Below are positions 47,567-56,534 of a stretch of 64,000 nt of DNA, piece after piece. The notes beneath the pieces are model-generated. The model saw nothing but the letters and a program-made list of their open reading frames with translations, ran no database searches and was not told the DNA's origin. Position numbers and translations under genes: made by a program. The stretch comes from Pirellulales bacterium. GTDB lineage: Bacteria > Planctomycetota > Planctomycetia > Pirellulales > JAEUIK01. Each line of letters begins with the position of its first letter. Within the stretch, counting starts at the first letter, position 1. The stretch covers positions 1 through 64,000 of the forward strand of contig JAIBBZ010000013.1 of NCBI GenBank assembly GCA_019694435.1, given 5' to 3'.

Positions 47567-48277
47567 CATTTCTCTGGCAGTTCGGGCGGCGCACGGCAGG
47601 GGCCAGGATCCGCTCTTTCCCGGCAAAACGGGCCGCCTCGGACAGCGCTCTGCGACTGAGCACGAAGCGCTGTAACCTTCGTGTTTTTGCGGAGGTTCGC
47701 CGTGGCTTGGCGGTCGACTGCCGAGCCCCTTTATCGGCGATGGCCGGCGGTCCCCCCTGGAACAACCGGCCTAGCGTTCTAGGCGGCCGCGGCTTGCTGG
47801 ATTTCGGTGAGACGGCTTTCTCTACCCGGCTGGTAGATATCCGTCTGGCTGAAATGAGTAAAAAGCACACAATCCCGGTGTCAATTCCTTGACTCGCACC
47901 ATTGGGGGGTTAGTATGTGAAAAGAGCTGCAGGATTGGATGCAGCACCGCTATCCGCCAGATTTGAGCGCTCGTGAGCAAGAATTCTAGGGCAATGCAGG
48001 TGCGGCTCGGTTGAATTGGCCGAGGCTCGCCGCCTGCTGACGCTGAACGGCACTGACCGGACTCAGCAATCTTTGCCCAACACCTCGTGCGTCGGCGATT
48101 CAATCGCGGGCCCGTCCTGTTGACGCATGCGGCGTGCAAACGCCGCTGCATGCGGAACTCGAGCGGAGCAGGGTCAGCTCCCGTCAACCCCGGTTTGAAT
48201 CGGCCGCGAATTCGCGTTGCAGCGACTTGGGCCTTGCGCCGAGTCGCGCCAGTAATCGATCAAACAGGGGATTTACC
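47567..48277. other. Long intergenic region between tRNA-Ser and the PEP-CTERM gene
   Basis: 711 bases with no supported gene. Minus-strand open frames here are composition artefacts, one of them reading through the tRNA. A promoter candidate lies at 47889-47916. Base composition is a little less GC-rich around 47850-47950. Confidence 0.6.
47889..47916 (+). promoter_or_regulatory. Promoter candidate upstream of the PEP-CTERM gene
   Basis: TTGACT (47889-47894), 16-base spacer, TAGTAT (47911-47916). It lies about 360 bases before the ATG at 48278. Confidence 0.3.
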
Positions 48278-49069
48278 ATGCAGACTCTTCGCTCACCATT
48301 GCCATCGTTCGTCACCTTGCTTTGTTTTTGCGTCCTTGCTGTGGCGACACCAGCCATGGCGGGTCCCATCTTCCATTTCTCCGGTGCCGGTGGCTTGTCC
48401 GCCGAAGTCGAATTCGATTTGCTCAATCCCACCACGCTGAAAGTGCGCACCCGCAATACTTCGTCTGGCGTACCGGGGGGCTTCAGCAACTCGGATCAAT
48501 TGCTCACGTCTGTGTCCTGGGATTTTGGCGCCGCGGGAGCCGTCGGCGGCGACCCAGCGATCACGGGCGGATCAGTTGTCATCGGGCCAACCAGCGCCTC
48601 GCTCAATTTCGATAACGTTGGCGGCGTCCAACTGGGGCCCGGCGCCGTTGTCTCGGGTGAATACGGTTTCGGCAACGGTGGCACCACCGGACTGCTGCCA
48701 AACTACGTCTCGGGCAACGTTGCCGGAACGACCGCCTTCGGCGGCACGAATCGCGATGGCCCGGCGAATATCAATGGCCCTCAGGCCGGCCTGGTTTCCG
48801 ATGCGCTCCCCGTCGCGCTGGGTGGCCTGGGAGCGATTCAGGACGAATGGATTGCCACGCTGACGCTCAGCACGTCTTTGGCGAATCTCGATTTTCTCAG
48901 CGCACACGGAGTCGTCGTTGAGTTCGGATCGGACGCGGCGTTCCTCGTGGTGCCCGAGCCCTCGAGCCTGGTGCTGGCGGTATCGGCATGCGGAACGCTG
49001 TTGCTGTGCGTGCGCCGTCGCCAGCGGAACGAGCGCATCGTCGCCAATGCGGAAAAACGCCGCGTTTGA
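48278..49069 (+). CDS. PEP-CTERM sorting-signal protein
   Basis: 263 residues, exported. Signal peptide about 1-27 (ending MAGPI). The body is Gly/Ser/Thr/Asn-rich and beta-type (FHFSGAGGLSAEVEFDLLNP and similar). The C-terminus VVPEPSSLVLAVSACGTLLL then CVRRRQR is a PEP-CTERM signal: Pro-Glu-Pro, a membrane helix and a basic end, processed by an exosortase in extracellular-polysaccharide systems. No exosortase is in the window. CAGGGGA precedes the ATG. Confidence 0.9.
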   Translation: MQTLRSPLPSFVTLLCFCVLAVATPAMAGPIFHFSGAGGLSAEVEFDLLNPTTLKVRTRNTSSGVPGGFSNSDQLLTSVSWDFGAAGAVGGDPAITGGSVVIGPTSASLNFDNVGGVQLGPGAVVSGEYGFGNGGTTGLLPNYVSGNVAGTTAFGGTNRDGPANINGPQAGLVSDALPVALGGLGAIQDEWIATLTLSTSLANLDFLSAHGVVVEFGSDAAFLVVPEPSSLVLAVSACGTLLLCVRRRQRNERIVANAEKRRV

Positions 49070-49165
49070 ACGCCCTGGCGCTGCGGTCGGAGCACTGAGT
49101 GGCAGTTCGAGGCGCCGTCGATACGGCGGAACGGCGTGTGCGTCGCAGGCGTCGCCAAGCTGCGG

Positions 49166-49639
49166 CTATTTCGGCCGGTTGGGATCGTTGATCTGGCCGG
49201 CGCCGTCGTTTAACACGTCGTAACGCTTGGGGCCGCCCGAAGAGTTGCCCGGCTCTTGTCCGGGCTTCATCAGCCCTGCTCGTTCGAGCAATGAGCGCTT
49301 GAAAACGTTTGAGTGCAGATCGTCATTCGGCGGCGGACCAACGGCCCCCAAGTCGATGGGCGAGTACTGCATCTCGTAGTAATGCTTAGCCACGGCGACA
49401 ATATCGCCCGGATCGACGCGCTTTTCTGTGACGCGTACGTTGTTGACCTTAACGCCGTTCTTGCTTTGGAGGTCTTTGACGTACCAATAGCCGCCATTGA
49501 GGGTAAATTGGCAATGGTGCGCCGAGACGTTGGGAAACCGCAGGATGATGTCGCAGCTTTCGCGGCGGCCCACGAGCAAGTTCTTTTTCAGCAGCGGAAT
49601 CGGATCGCCACCGCCTTGAGGAATCAACTCGCCGAACAT
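49166..49639 (-). CDS. FHA domain protein
   Basis: 157 residues. An FHA phosphothreonine-binding domain spans about 20-90: LLVGRRESCDIILRFPNVSA (GR and S-x-x-H motifs), HHCQFTLNGGYWYVKDLQSK and NGVKVNNVRV. The C-terminal 60 residues are polar and unrecognised. It may read out Ser/Thr kinase signalling, which planctomycetes use extensively; one such kinase is encoded at 53460. Confidence 0.9.
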   Translation of the reverse strand: MFGELIPQGGGDPIPLLKKNLLVGRRESCDIILRFPNVSAHHCQFTLNGGYWYVKDLQSKNGVKVNNVRVTEKRVDPGDIVAVAKHYYEMQYSPIDLGAVGPPPNDDLHSNVFKRSLLERAGLMKPGQEPGNSSGGPKRYDVLNDGAGQINDPNRPK

Positions 49640-49770
49640 TGCGCTGCACCTTCAGGCTGTGCCCGACAGCCATGGCCCAAATGGATTCACACGCTCCCGC
49701 AACTGGCGTGCTCGCGTGGCCCAAATGGCCGACACGTTCGGGGCGCGTATCTCGGCTAGGATAGGCTGCC

Positions 49771-50808
49771 ATGCATCAGGGGTCAACGAATTGCCCGTCC
49801 GCCGCGGCGCTCGACTGGCGCGCCGCAGGCCTGGCCTATTTTCACTACAACTTCTTTCTCCGGCGGCGATTCGGCGGCCGTGTCCAGAAGGTCAGCGTCA
49901 ATGCCGGGTTCACGTGCCCCAATGTGGATGGCACGGTGGCGATCGGCGGCTGCACCTTTTGCGACAACACTAGCTTCAGCCCCAGCCGGCGCGTTCCGCG
50001 CCGGCCCATTACGGAACAGATCGACGACGGCATCCGGCGGCTCAAGCTGCGCTACAAAGTCGACCGGTTCATGGCCTATTTCCAGCCCGCCACGAACACC
50101 TACGCGTCGGTCGAACGGCTGCGGCGGGTCTACGAAGAGGCCTTGGCCCATCCGTTGGTCGTCGGCCTCGCGATCGGTACCCGGGCCGATTGCCTGCCCG
50201 ACGAAGTCGTGGACCTACTGGCAGAATTGGCCCGGCGGACGTTCCTGTCGGTCGAAATCGGGGTTCAGACCTGCCACGACCGATCGCTCGCCGCAATGAA
50301 CCGAGGGCACGATCATGCGACCACCGTGGCCGCCGTCGAGCGTTGCCGTGGACGCGGCTTCGAGCTATGTGCGCACCTGATCCTGGGGCTACCCGGAGAG
50401 TCGCGCGAGGAGATGCTCCAGTCCGCACGCGAAGTCGGCCGGCTAGGATTCGATGCCGTGAAGATTCACAATCTCTACGCGGTTCGCCGTACGCCCATCG
50501 GCGAACAGGTCGCGCGCGGCGAACTCGAGTTGATGTCGCTGGCTGAATACGTGTCGATCGCCGTTGATTGCCTCGAGATCCTGCCTCCCCAATGTCTCGT
50601 CGAACGGATCAGCGGCGAGGCCCCGCCCAAATATCTCGTGGGGCCCGACTGGTGCCTCGACAAGCCGGCCATTCGTGCGGCGCTCGAGGCCGAGTTTGCC
50701 CGTCGTCAGACCTGGCAGGGGCGACTGTTTGCCGAAGCTGCGAACCTGAGCGCGATAGACGCCGAACGGCCGGCGAACCAATCCGTGCCGGGTGACGACT
50801 ATACTTAG
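49771..50808 (+). CDS. TIGR01212-family radical SAM protein (YhcC-like)
   Basis: 345 residues. Three-cysteine cluster in NAGFTCPNVDGTVAIGGCTF followed by CDN (spacing CX12CX2C rather than CX3CX2C is typical of the YhcC/Elp3-like group). YFQPATNTYASVERLRRVYE, VGLAIGTRADCLPD, SVEIGVQTCHDRSL and HLILGLPGESREEM follow. A radical SAM enzyme of unknown substrate. Its final codons overlap the -10 box of rnpB. Confidence 0.93.
   Translation: MHQGSTNCPSAAALDWRAAGLAYFHYNFFLRRRFGGRVQKVSVNAGFTCPNVDGTVAIGGCTFCDNTSFSPSRRVPRRPITEQIDDGIRRLKLRYKVDRFMAYFQPATNTYASVERLRRVYEEALAHPLVVGLAIGTRADCLPDEVVDLLAELARRTFLSVEIGVQTCHDRSLAAMNRGHDHATTVAAVERCRGRGFELCAHLILGLPGESREEMLQSAREVGRLGFDAVKIHNLYAVRRTPIGEQVARGELELMSLAEYVSIAVDCLEILPPQCLVERISGEAPPKYLVGPDWCLDKPAIRAALEAEFARRQTWQGRLFAEAANLSAIDAERPANQSVPGDDYT
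50800..50805 (+). promoter_or_regulatory. -10 box candidate for rnpB
   Basis: TATACT eight bases before the predicted 5' end of RNase P RNA, inside the last two codons before the stop of the radical SAM gene. No clear -35 box. Confidence 0.45.
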
Positions 50809-50813
50809 AAGCA

Positions 50814-51242
50814 GAAGTCTGGGGGGGAACGGACGGCCGCCGGCCGCTCGGCAACGAGTGGCGGGAGGAAAGTCCGGGCTCCGCAGGGCACGATGGTGGG
50901 TAACCCCCACCGGCCGCGAGGCCAGGGAAAGTGCAACAGAAAGCAGACCGCCGGCGCAAGGGGCTTCGGTCCCCGCGCAGGTAAGGGTGAAACGGTGAGG
51001 TAAGAGCTCACCAGCAGGCTGGGCGACCAGTCTGGCTAGGTAAACCCCATCGGGAGCAAGGCCAAACAGGGGGCAATGTCGCGGCTGCTCGAGGGCTGCG
51101 ACGACGAGCTGGCCCGGCTCGTTACGACTCCCGGGTAGGCCGCTTCAGGGGCCGAGTAATCGGTCTCGTAGAGAAATGGTCGTCGCTCGCCCGGAAAACC
51201 GGGTGAGAACAGAACCCGGCTTACAGTTCCGCCCCAGACTTC
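50814..51242 (+). ncRNA. rnpB: RNase P RNA, bacterial type A
   Basis: Ribozyme of RNase P, which cuts the 5' leaders of tRNAs. Conserved segments present: GAGGAAAGTCCGGGCT (50874-50879 region), ACAGAAAGCAGACCGCC, GGTAAGGGTGAAACGGTGAG, and ACAGAACCCGGCTTAC near the 3' end. P1 is closed by GAAGTCTGGGG (50814-50824) with CCCCAGACTTC (51232-51242). The T-run at 51246-51251 just downstream may end transcription. About 429 nt. Confidence 0.97.
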
Positions 51243-51407
51243 GCTCTTTTTTCGCGGGTGCAACTTTCAATGCCTGGGGGCAGTGCCTGCTTGCCTCTGG
51301 CCGAGCGCCGGACGCCTCCCCGCACGCCCTGCACGTTGGAGGGCGGCGGGGAGGCGCCGGGGCGAAATGAATCGCGCTATCGGCGGCTCGCCAGCGGGCG
51401 GTTGCAA

Positions 51408-51839
51408 TCAGGCGTCGGCCGGGATCAGCTCGTTGTCGACCACCTGCAGCAGCTTCGAGATGCACAGCTTGTTCATGCTGGTACGGCGTTGATGAGCCTC
51501 GGCACGCAGCGAGTCGTGCAGGCTCTTCGGCAGCCGGACGGTGATGACCGTGGTCGGCTCGATGTCCGAATTCTTGTTGCCGCTGCGCGTTCGCAGCTTG
51601 GCCAGCATGTGCTGGATGTCCATATACTCGGCGGTCTTTTCGAAATCCCCCAGCGCCTCGGGCGACGGGTAAGCGCTGCGGACCACTCCGTTCAGACCGA
51701 GCACTTCGCGGAAGAAAGTCACCCAATCCGGGCCCTGGCGAAACAGCTCGTTCGCCACACGGTGAACTTCCTGGCTCTTGTCGGTGCTGCTGGTGGTGGT
51801 CGGGGCCACGGTGCGTTCGACGGCAGAGAGCGTTTCCAT
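51408..51839 (-). CDS. Ribbon-helix-helix protein, HicB/Arc-like
   Basis: 143 residues. The C-terminal part TTVITVRLPKSLHDSLRAEA and MNKLCISKLL is a ribbon-helix-helix DNA-binding domain like that of HicB-family antitoxins. The N-terminal 90 residues (for example QEVHRVANELFRQGPDWVTF) are helical and unrecognised. AAGGAG lies before the ATG at 51839. No toxin gene is adjacent, so it is more likely a regulator than half of a toxin-antitoxin pair. Confidence 0.75.
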   Translation of the reverse strand: METLSAVERTVAPTTTSSTDKSQEVHRVANELFRQGPDWVTFFREVLGLNGVVRSAYPSPEALGDFEKTAEYMDIQHMLAKLRTRSGNKNSDIEPTTVITVRLPKSLHDSLRAEAHQRRTSMNKLCISKLLQVVDNELIPADA

Positions 51840-52177
51840 CCTTCGACTCCTTCTGTCACATGTCCAAAAGTGGATTTCCATCTCCGCGACCTCTCTTGGC
51901 CGCGGCACGATTCAATCGTTTCTTGCCGGCAATTGCAAGACGAATGTCCTTGCAGTGATAGCACTTACAGCGATGCATGCTGCTTGCTGATAGACTAGGC
52001 ACGCGTGCCCGAAGTGGCAGCACAGCCCCTTGTGCACAAGAAATGTGCAAAGCGATGTGTGGCAGCAGCCCAAGTGTCCGGCAAAAAACCAAAAAAAGAC
52101 GCCGGAACGAGTCCGGCGTCTGTCGATCTTGGGTAATTGGCGAAGGTCGGTCGCTCAGGTGGTCTTCCCGGATGCGA
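51840..52177. other. Intergenic region upstream of the RHH gene
   Basis: 338 bases. It holds the terminator of the minus-strand isomerase gene (52090-52121) and presumably the promoter of the RHH gene. Nothing else recognised. Confidence 0.6.
52090..52121 (-). terminator. Intrinsic terminator of the sugar isomerase gene (minus strand)
   Basis: 9-bp perfect stem GACGCCGGA (52098-52106) / TCCGGCGTC (52112-52120), 5-base loop; read on the minus strand it is followed by seven U (52091-52097). Confidence 0.9.
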
Positions 52178-53107
52178 TCACGCCTTGGCTAGCTCGTCGC
52201 GAACGCGCTCCAGCAGCGCCTTCGTAGCACGAATGCCTTCCGGCTCGTCGAGTTTCGAGCCTTCGTATTCGATGCCGACATAGCCGTGATAGCCCGCGGC
52301 CAGCACGATCTGCATCATCCGGCGGAAGTCGATCTGCACGCTGTTGCCCTGTTCGTCAAAGTCGTAGCTCTTCGCGCTGACGGCCTTGGCCAGGGGCATC
52401 ATCTCTTCGACACCTTGATAGCGGTCGTACTCTTCTTCCTTGCTGATGTGGAAGTTGCCGAAGTCGGGCAGGGTACCGCAATTCGGCAGGCCCACGGCCT
52501 TGATCGCGCCGACGAGCCAGGCGGCGTTCGATGACAGCCCGCCGTGGTTTTCGACGATCACGTTGATTTCATGACCAGCGGCAAACTCGCTGAGCCGGTG
52601 CAGTCCGTCGGTTACCAGCTTGGCCTGCTCTTCCGGGGTACCGTTGCTGCGCGCATTGACGCGAATTGAATGGCAGCCGAGGTACTTGGCCGCCTCGACC
52701 CATTTCTTGTGGTTGTCGACCGCTTTGAGCCGCTTGCCCTCGTCGGGCTCCCCCAAGGGGCCAGCCGTATCGATCATGATCAGCACGTTCTGGACGCCGT
52801 GATCGGCTGCCCTTTGTTTCATGTCGTCCAGGTAGGGAGTGTCCTGGGCCTTCGCGCTGAAAAACTGGTCTACATACTCGACCCCGTCGATCCCGTAGTC
52901 TTCCTTCGCGATCTTGGCGAAATCGAGATGTTTGACGGTCCCCTTGTACAGGGCCTTGTGCAGCGACCACTGGGCGAGCGAGATCTTGAACATCGGCTTC
53001 TCCGTTTGCGCCAGGGCGTGTGGGGCGATCGAGGAACCGAGGGCCCAAGCGGCCCCCCAGGCGGTCGAAGTCTTCAGCATCTCGCGGCGGGTCGTGAAAT
53101 TCCTCAT
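52178..53107 (-). CDS. Tat-exported sugar phosphate isomerase/epimerase-family protein
   Basis: 309 residues. Twin-arginine leader (TTRREMLKTSTAWG), then a TIM barrel of the hydroxypyruvate isomerase/AP endonuclease 2 type: FKISLAQWSLHKALYKG, GIDGVEYVDQFF, INVIVENHGGLSSNAAWL (metal Glu), PDFGNFHISKEEEYDRYQG and GIEYEGSKLDEPEGI. Same family as the protein at 45344. A good terminator follows. Substrate unknown. Confidence 0.92.
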   Translation of the reverse strand: MRNFTTRREMLKTSTAWGAAWALGSSIAPHALAQTEKPMFKISLAQWSLHKALYKGTVKHLDFAKIAKEDYGIDGVEYVDQFFSAKAQDTPYLDDMKQRAADHGVQNVLIMIDTAGPLGEPDEGKRLKAVDNHKKWVEAAKYLGCHSIRVNARSNGTPEEQAKLVTDGLHRLSEFAAGHEINVIVENHGGLSSNAAWLVGAIKAVGLPNCGTLPDFGNFHISKEEEYDRYQGVEEMMPLAKAVSAKSYDFDEQGNSVQIDFRRMMQIVLAAGYHGYVGIEYEGSKLDEPEGIRATKALLERVRDELAKA

Positions 53108-53459
53108 AGCGAAGGCTCGTTAAAACGTGCGGTTGAAATGGGTTAGTGCGCGACTGCGGGGCCAGTATAGGGACGCCCTCGGTGGCCCGCAATTCGCGGG
53201 ACCACGCTTCGGCGGCGCGGCCCAAGTCAAAGCGCGCTAACGGTTTAGTTTTGACGGCCACCGTGGGTTTGGATACCCTGAAACAAGGTCGTTCGCAGCT
53301 GCGCGTGGCCCAACAAGGATGTCGCGGCCAGCCGAAAAGCGGGAACCGGATGACCCGACGGCTCGTCTCTTCCCTAATCCAAATCTCGCGGGCGCTTCGC
53401 CCCAGTTCGAACCAGACTGCTAGGGCGGCAAGGACGCCAAGGCCACCCGGTAGCCATAC
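53108..53459. other. Divergent intergenic region between sugar isomerase and Ser/Thr kinase
   Basis: 352 bases. A weak plus-strand promoter candidate (TTGACG at 53251-53256, 17-base spacer, TACCCT at 53274-53279) lies about 180 bases before the kinase. No other feature found. Confidence 0.5.
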
Positions 53460-56450
53460 ATGACGGACTCGAGCCGACAAGCGCCGCAGCCTGAATCGCC
53501 TGCCGCCGAGCCGACCACCGACGGCGCGGCCGCGGTGGATCTGTTGCGATTCGACCAGCCGACCGTCATCGCCCAGCGTTCGCCCACGCCGTTTCCGGGC
53601 GTAGCGTCCTTGTCGCCGTCCGACCTGGGCAAGGCCCTGATCGGCGAGCGGCTCGGCCATTTCGAACTGCAGGAGTACGTCGGCGGCGGCGGGATGGGCG
53701 CCGTTTTCAAGGCCCTCGACTCCCAACTCGGCCGGATCGTGGCCCTCAAGGTGTTGTCGCGCGATCAGAGCAGCGACGAGGAGTTGCTGCGCCGTTTTCG
53801 CAACGAGGCGCAATCCGCCGCACGGCTCGATCACGAGAACATTGCCCGGGTCTATTTCTTCGGCGAAGATCGCGGGCTGAATTTCATCGTCTTCGAATTC
53901 ATCGAAGGCGTGAACGTTCGCGATTTGATCGTGCGCCACGGTCCCTTGGCCTGGCCCGACGCGGTCAACTTCACGCTCCAGATCGCCGACGCATTGGCGC
54001 ATGCCAGCAGCCGCGATGTGGTCCATCGCGATATCAAGCCGTCGAACATCATCATCACCGACAGCCGCCGGGCCAAGCTGGTCGACATGGGCCTGGCACG
54101 CTTGCACCAGGTGCAGCGCTCGGAAGACGACTTGACCGCCAGCGGCGTCACGCTGGGCACGTTCGACTACATCTCTCCCGAGCAGGCGCGCGACCCGCGC
54201 AGTGCCGACGTGCGCAGCGACATCTACTCGCTCGGCTGCACGCTTTACTACATGCTTTCGGGACAGCCGCCATTCCCCGATGGCACGGTGCTGCAAAAGC
54301 TGTTGCAGCACCAGGGTGACGAGCCGCCCGATCCGCGGCAGTTCAATCCCGAGGTGCCGACCGAACTTTGTGCGATCGTGCGGCGAATGCTGGCGAAGGA
54401 CCCGCGCCGCCGCTATCAGACGCCCGCTGCATTGACCGCCGATCTCATGGCTTTGGCCAATCGATTCGGCGTCGCGCCGCTCGAGCGCCAACCAGCGGCG
54501 GCTCCGCTGCTGACGAATGAGCGGTCCCTGTCGTTTTTTGAGCAGCACTTGCCCTGGATGGCGCCGGTGGCCGTGTTGTTGGTGGCGGTCGCCTTGATCG
54601 AGTTTTTGCCGCTTTCGGCCGACGAGGCCTGGGAGCCGCCGCAGGTCGCGCGCGGCGGACGTGATGCGCTCGCGGCGGCGCCCCAATCGGGCCCTGCGGC
54701 CGCCGACGCGCTTCCCGCGCCGATCAACACCGGCAAGACCGAAGGTGCTGCGGACGATCTGTCGCGGCCGCGCGTCGTCAGCCCGCAGGCGGCAAACCAA
54801 CCGGCCACGCTGCCACCGACCGAACAGAGCGCTGTTCCGCCGAGTGCTCCGGCGGCCGATCGCGCGGCTGCTTCGGCAAACGGGAACGCCGATGCATCGA
54901 CCAACGGTTCCGAACCAAACTCCGCGAGCGGAGAGCTTGGCCCCGCTGCGGCGCAGGCGACGTTGACCGCGCCTGGCAGCCGCGCGGCAGCATCGTTGGC
55001 GACGAGCGAGATGCCGTCGACGGAGCCGCTCGCCCCAGACAACCGCGATCGAGCGACCGAAGGCCAGCAGCCGCTTGCGGCCGAATCGCCGCCCCTCGAC
55101 GCGCCGGTGGCCAAGTTGGCCGATTCGCGAGGCGCTGATGCCGCAAACGCTTCGGTGCCAGAGGCAGCGGCCGCGCCGCCCGGCGATGCTGCCCGATCGA
55201 CGGCCCCCGCCGCCAAGCGCGGATTGCTGATCGTCAGCGAAGCCGAGAACGGTAGCAACGTCTACCCGACGCTCTCGGCGGCTTGTCGCGCGGCGAAGAT
55301 GGGCGACGTAATTGAATTGCGCTATCACGGGCCCAAAGTGACACGCCCGATTCAACTCGCCAACCAGGCCGTGACGATCCGAGCGGGCGCCGGTTTCCGT
55401 CCGGAGATCGTCTTCGCTCCCGGCGATGCCGAGTTGCCGCGTTCGACCACGGCCATGATCAGCCTCGTCGGTGGCAGCCTGACCCTGGTGAATGTGGCGA
55501 TCGCGTGGCAACCGCCGGCGATCAACACCTCGGCCGCGCCCTGGACGCTGATCGAAGCGCAGGCGGCCCAAGCCGTGCGCCTGCAACAATGCGTGCTCAC
55601 GGCGAGCATCCCGCCGGGGCAGGGTGAAGCTCAGCGACCGACGGCGTTCCTTCGCGTACTGCCTCCGCCGGGCGGCGAATTGCCGGTCACGATCGGCGCG
55701 TTTTTCGGACTCGAGCCCGTGGTCGTCGAATTCACGGATTGCGTGGCGCGCGGGGCAGCAACGCTGTTCGACGTGGTGACCCCCCAGACGGCGACGATCA
55801 CCTGGGACAACGGTCTCTTGGCCACGAGTGACCGACTACTCCACATCGCCGGCGAGATGTCCGCGACCAGCACGCGCGAAGTGCCGATCGAGTTGAACCT
55901 GCGCCACGTGACGGTCGCGGCTCAGCGCGGGCTGGTGCTGCTCGAATCGCAACACGACGAGCCGTTCAACGCTCAGGTCACTTGCCGCGTCAAGGATTGT
56001 ATTCTGTTGCACGCTCCGAGCGCCGCGATCGTCGACCTGGCGACGGGCGAGTCGAAGGACCTGCAGCGCCGGCGCCTGTCGTGGCACGGCGAGGACAATT
56101 TCTACGAGGGGGTCTCAACCTTTTGGCGCATCGCCGACGCCGCGGATGAAGACCCCGAGACCTATAACTTCCGCGCCTGGCAGCAATGGTGGGGCACGAC
56201 CCGCGAAAGCCAGCCCCATTGGAACGGCGCCATTTGGCGCAAGCTGCCGCCGCCCGATTTGTCGTTCGATCAGCAAGTGCTCGACGACTATGCTTTGGAC
56301 GAGGCCGGCGAATCGAATCCGGCTCGCTCCTCGGCCAGCGACGGCAGCGACGCCGGCTTTCAGCGTTCGCGGCTGTCGCCTTTGGTTCTGCCCGGCAAGT
56401 CGGCTGTTTCCGAAGGTCGCGGAAACATGGGTATGCCGCCGTTGAAATAA
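53460..56450 (+). CDS. Membrane Ser/Thr protein kinase with beta-helix-like extracytoplasmic domain
   Basis: 996 residues. Cytoplasmic kinase domain about 66-335: VGGGGMGAVFKALD (glycine loop), Lys97 in IVALKVLS, catalytic HRDIKPSN (189-196), and the metal motif as DMG (209-211) instead of DFG; SPEQA replaces APE. One membrane helix at about 368-386. A 200-residue Ala/Pro/Ser-rich linker leads to a C-terminal domain (about 595-960) with repeating strands such as VTIRAGAGFRPEIVFAPGDA, like a right-handed beta-helix, probably a sensor outside the cytoplasm. ATG at 53460. Confidence 0.92.
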   Translation: MTDSSRQAPQPESPAAEPTTDGAAAVDLLRFDQPTVIAQRSPTPFPGVASLSPSDLGKALIGERLGHFELQEYVGGGGMGAVFKALDSQLGRIVALKVLSRDQSSDEELLRRFRNEAQSAARLDHENIARVYFFGEDRGLNFIVFEFIEGVNVRDLIVRHGPLAWPDAVNFTLQIADALAHASSRDVVHRDIKPSNIIITDSRRAKLVDMGLARLHQVQRSEDDLTASGVTLGTFDYISPEQARDPRSADVRSDIYSLGCTLYYMLSGQPPFPDGTVLQKLLQHQGDEPPDPRQFNPEVPTELCAIVRRMLAKDPRRRYQTPAALTADLMALANRFGVAPLERQPAAAPLLTNERSLSFFEQHLPWMAPVAVLLVAVALIEFLPLSADEAWEPPQVARGGRDALAAAPQSGPAAADALPAPINTGKTEGAADDLSRPRVVSPQAANQPATLPPTEQSAVPPSAPAADRAAASANGNADASTNGSEPNSASGELGPAAAQATLTAPGSRAAASLATSEMPSTEPLAPDNRDRATEGQQPLAAESPPLDAPVAKLADSRGADAANASVPEAAAAPPGDAARSTAPAAKRGLLIVSEAENGSNVYPTLSAACRAAKMGDVIELRYHGPKVTRPIQLANQAVTIRAGAGFRPEIVFAPGDAELPRSTTAMISLVGGSLTLVNVAIAWQPPAINTSAAPWTLIEAQAAQAVRLQQCVLTASIPPGQGEAQRPTAFLRVLPPPGGELPVTIGAFFGLEPVVVEFTDCVARGAATLFDVVTPQTATITWDNGLLATSDRLLHIAGEMSATSTREVPIELNLRHVTVAAQRGLVLLESQHDEPFNAQVTCRVKDCILLHAPSAAIVDLATGESKDLQRRRLSWHGEDNFYEGVSTFWRIADAADEDPETYNFRAWQQWWGTTRESQPHWNGAIWRKLPPPDLSFDQQVLDDYALDEAGESNPARSSASDGSDAGFQRSRLSPLVLPGKSAVSEGRGNMGMPPLK

Positions 56451-56534
56451 GGTGGCCCGCGCAGTCACTGTCACGCGCGGCGCGGTTGACCTAGAATGCC
56501 GCGATGAGTTCGCCCCGCGCGAAAGGAACATCGC

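Noticed and set aside
47499-47870. Minus-strand open frame of 123 codons
   Set aside because: It reads through the antisense of tRNA-Ser, a common source of false proteins (GEGFEPPDASRRQQFSR).
52569-55589. Open frame of about 1000 codons on the minus strand over the kinase
   Set aside because: Antisense to the kinase and overlapping the sugar isomerase in another frame; arginine-rich and without motifs.
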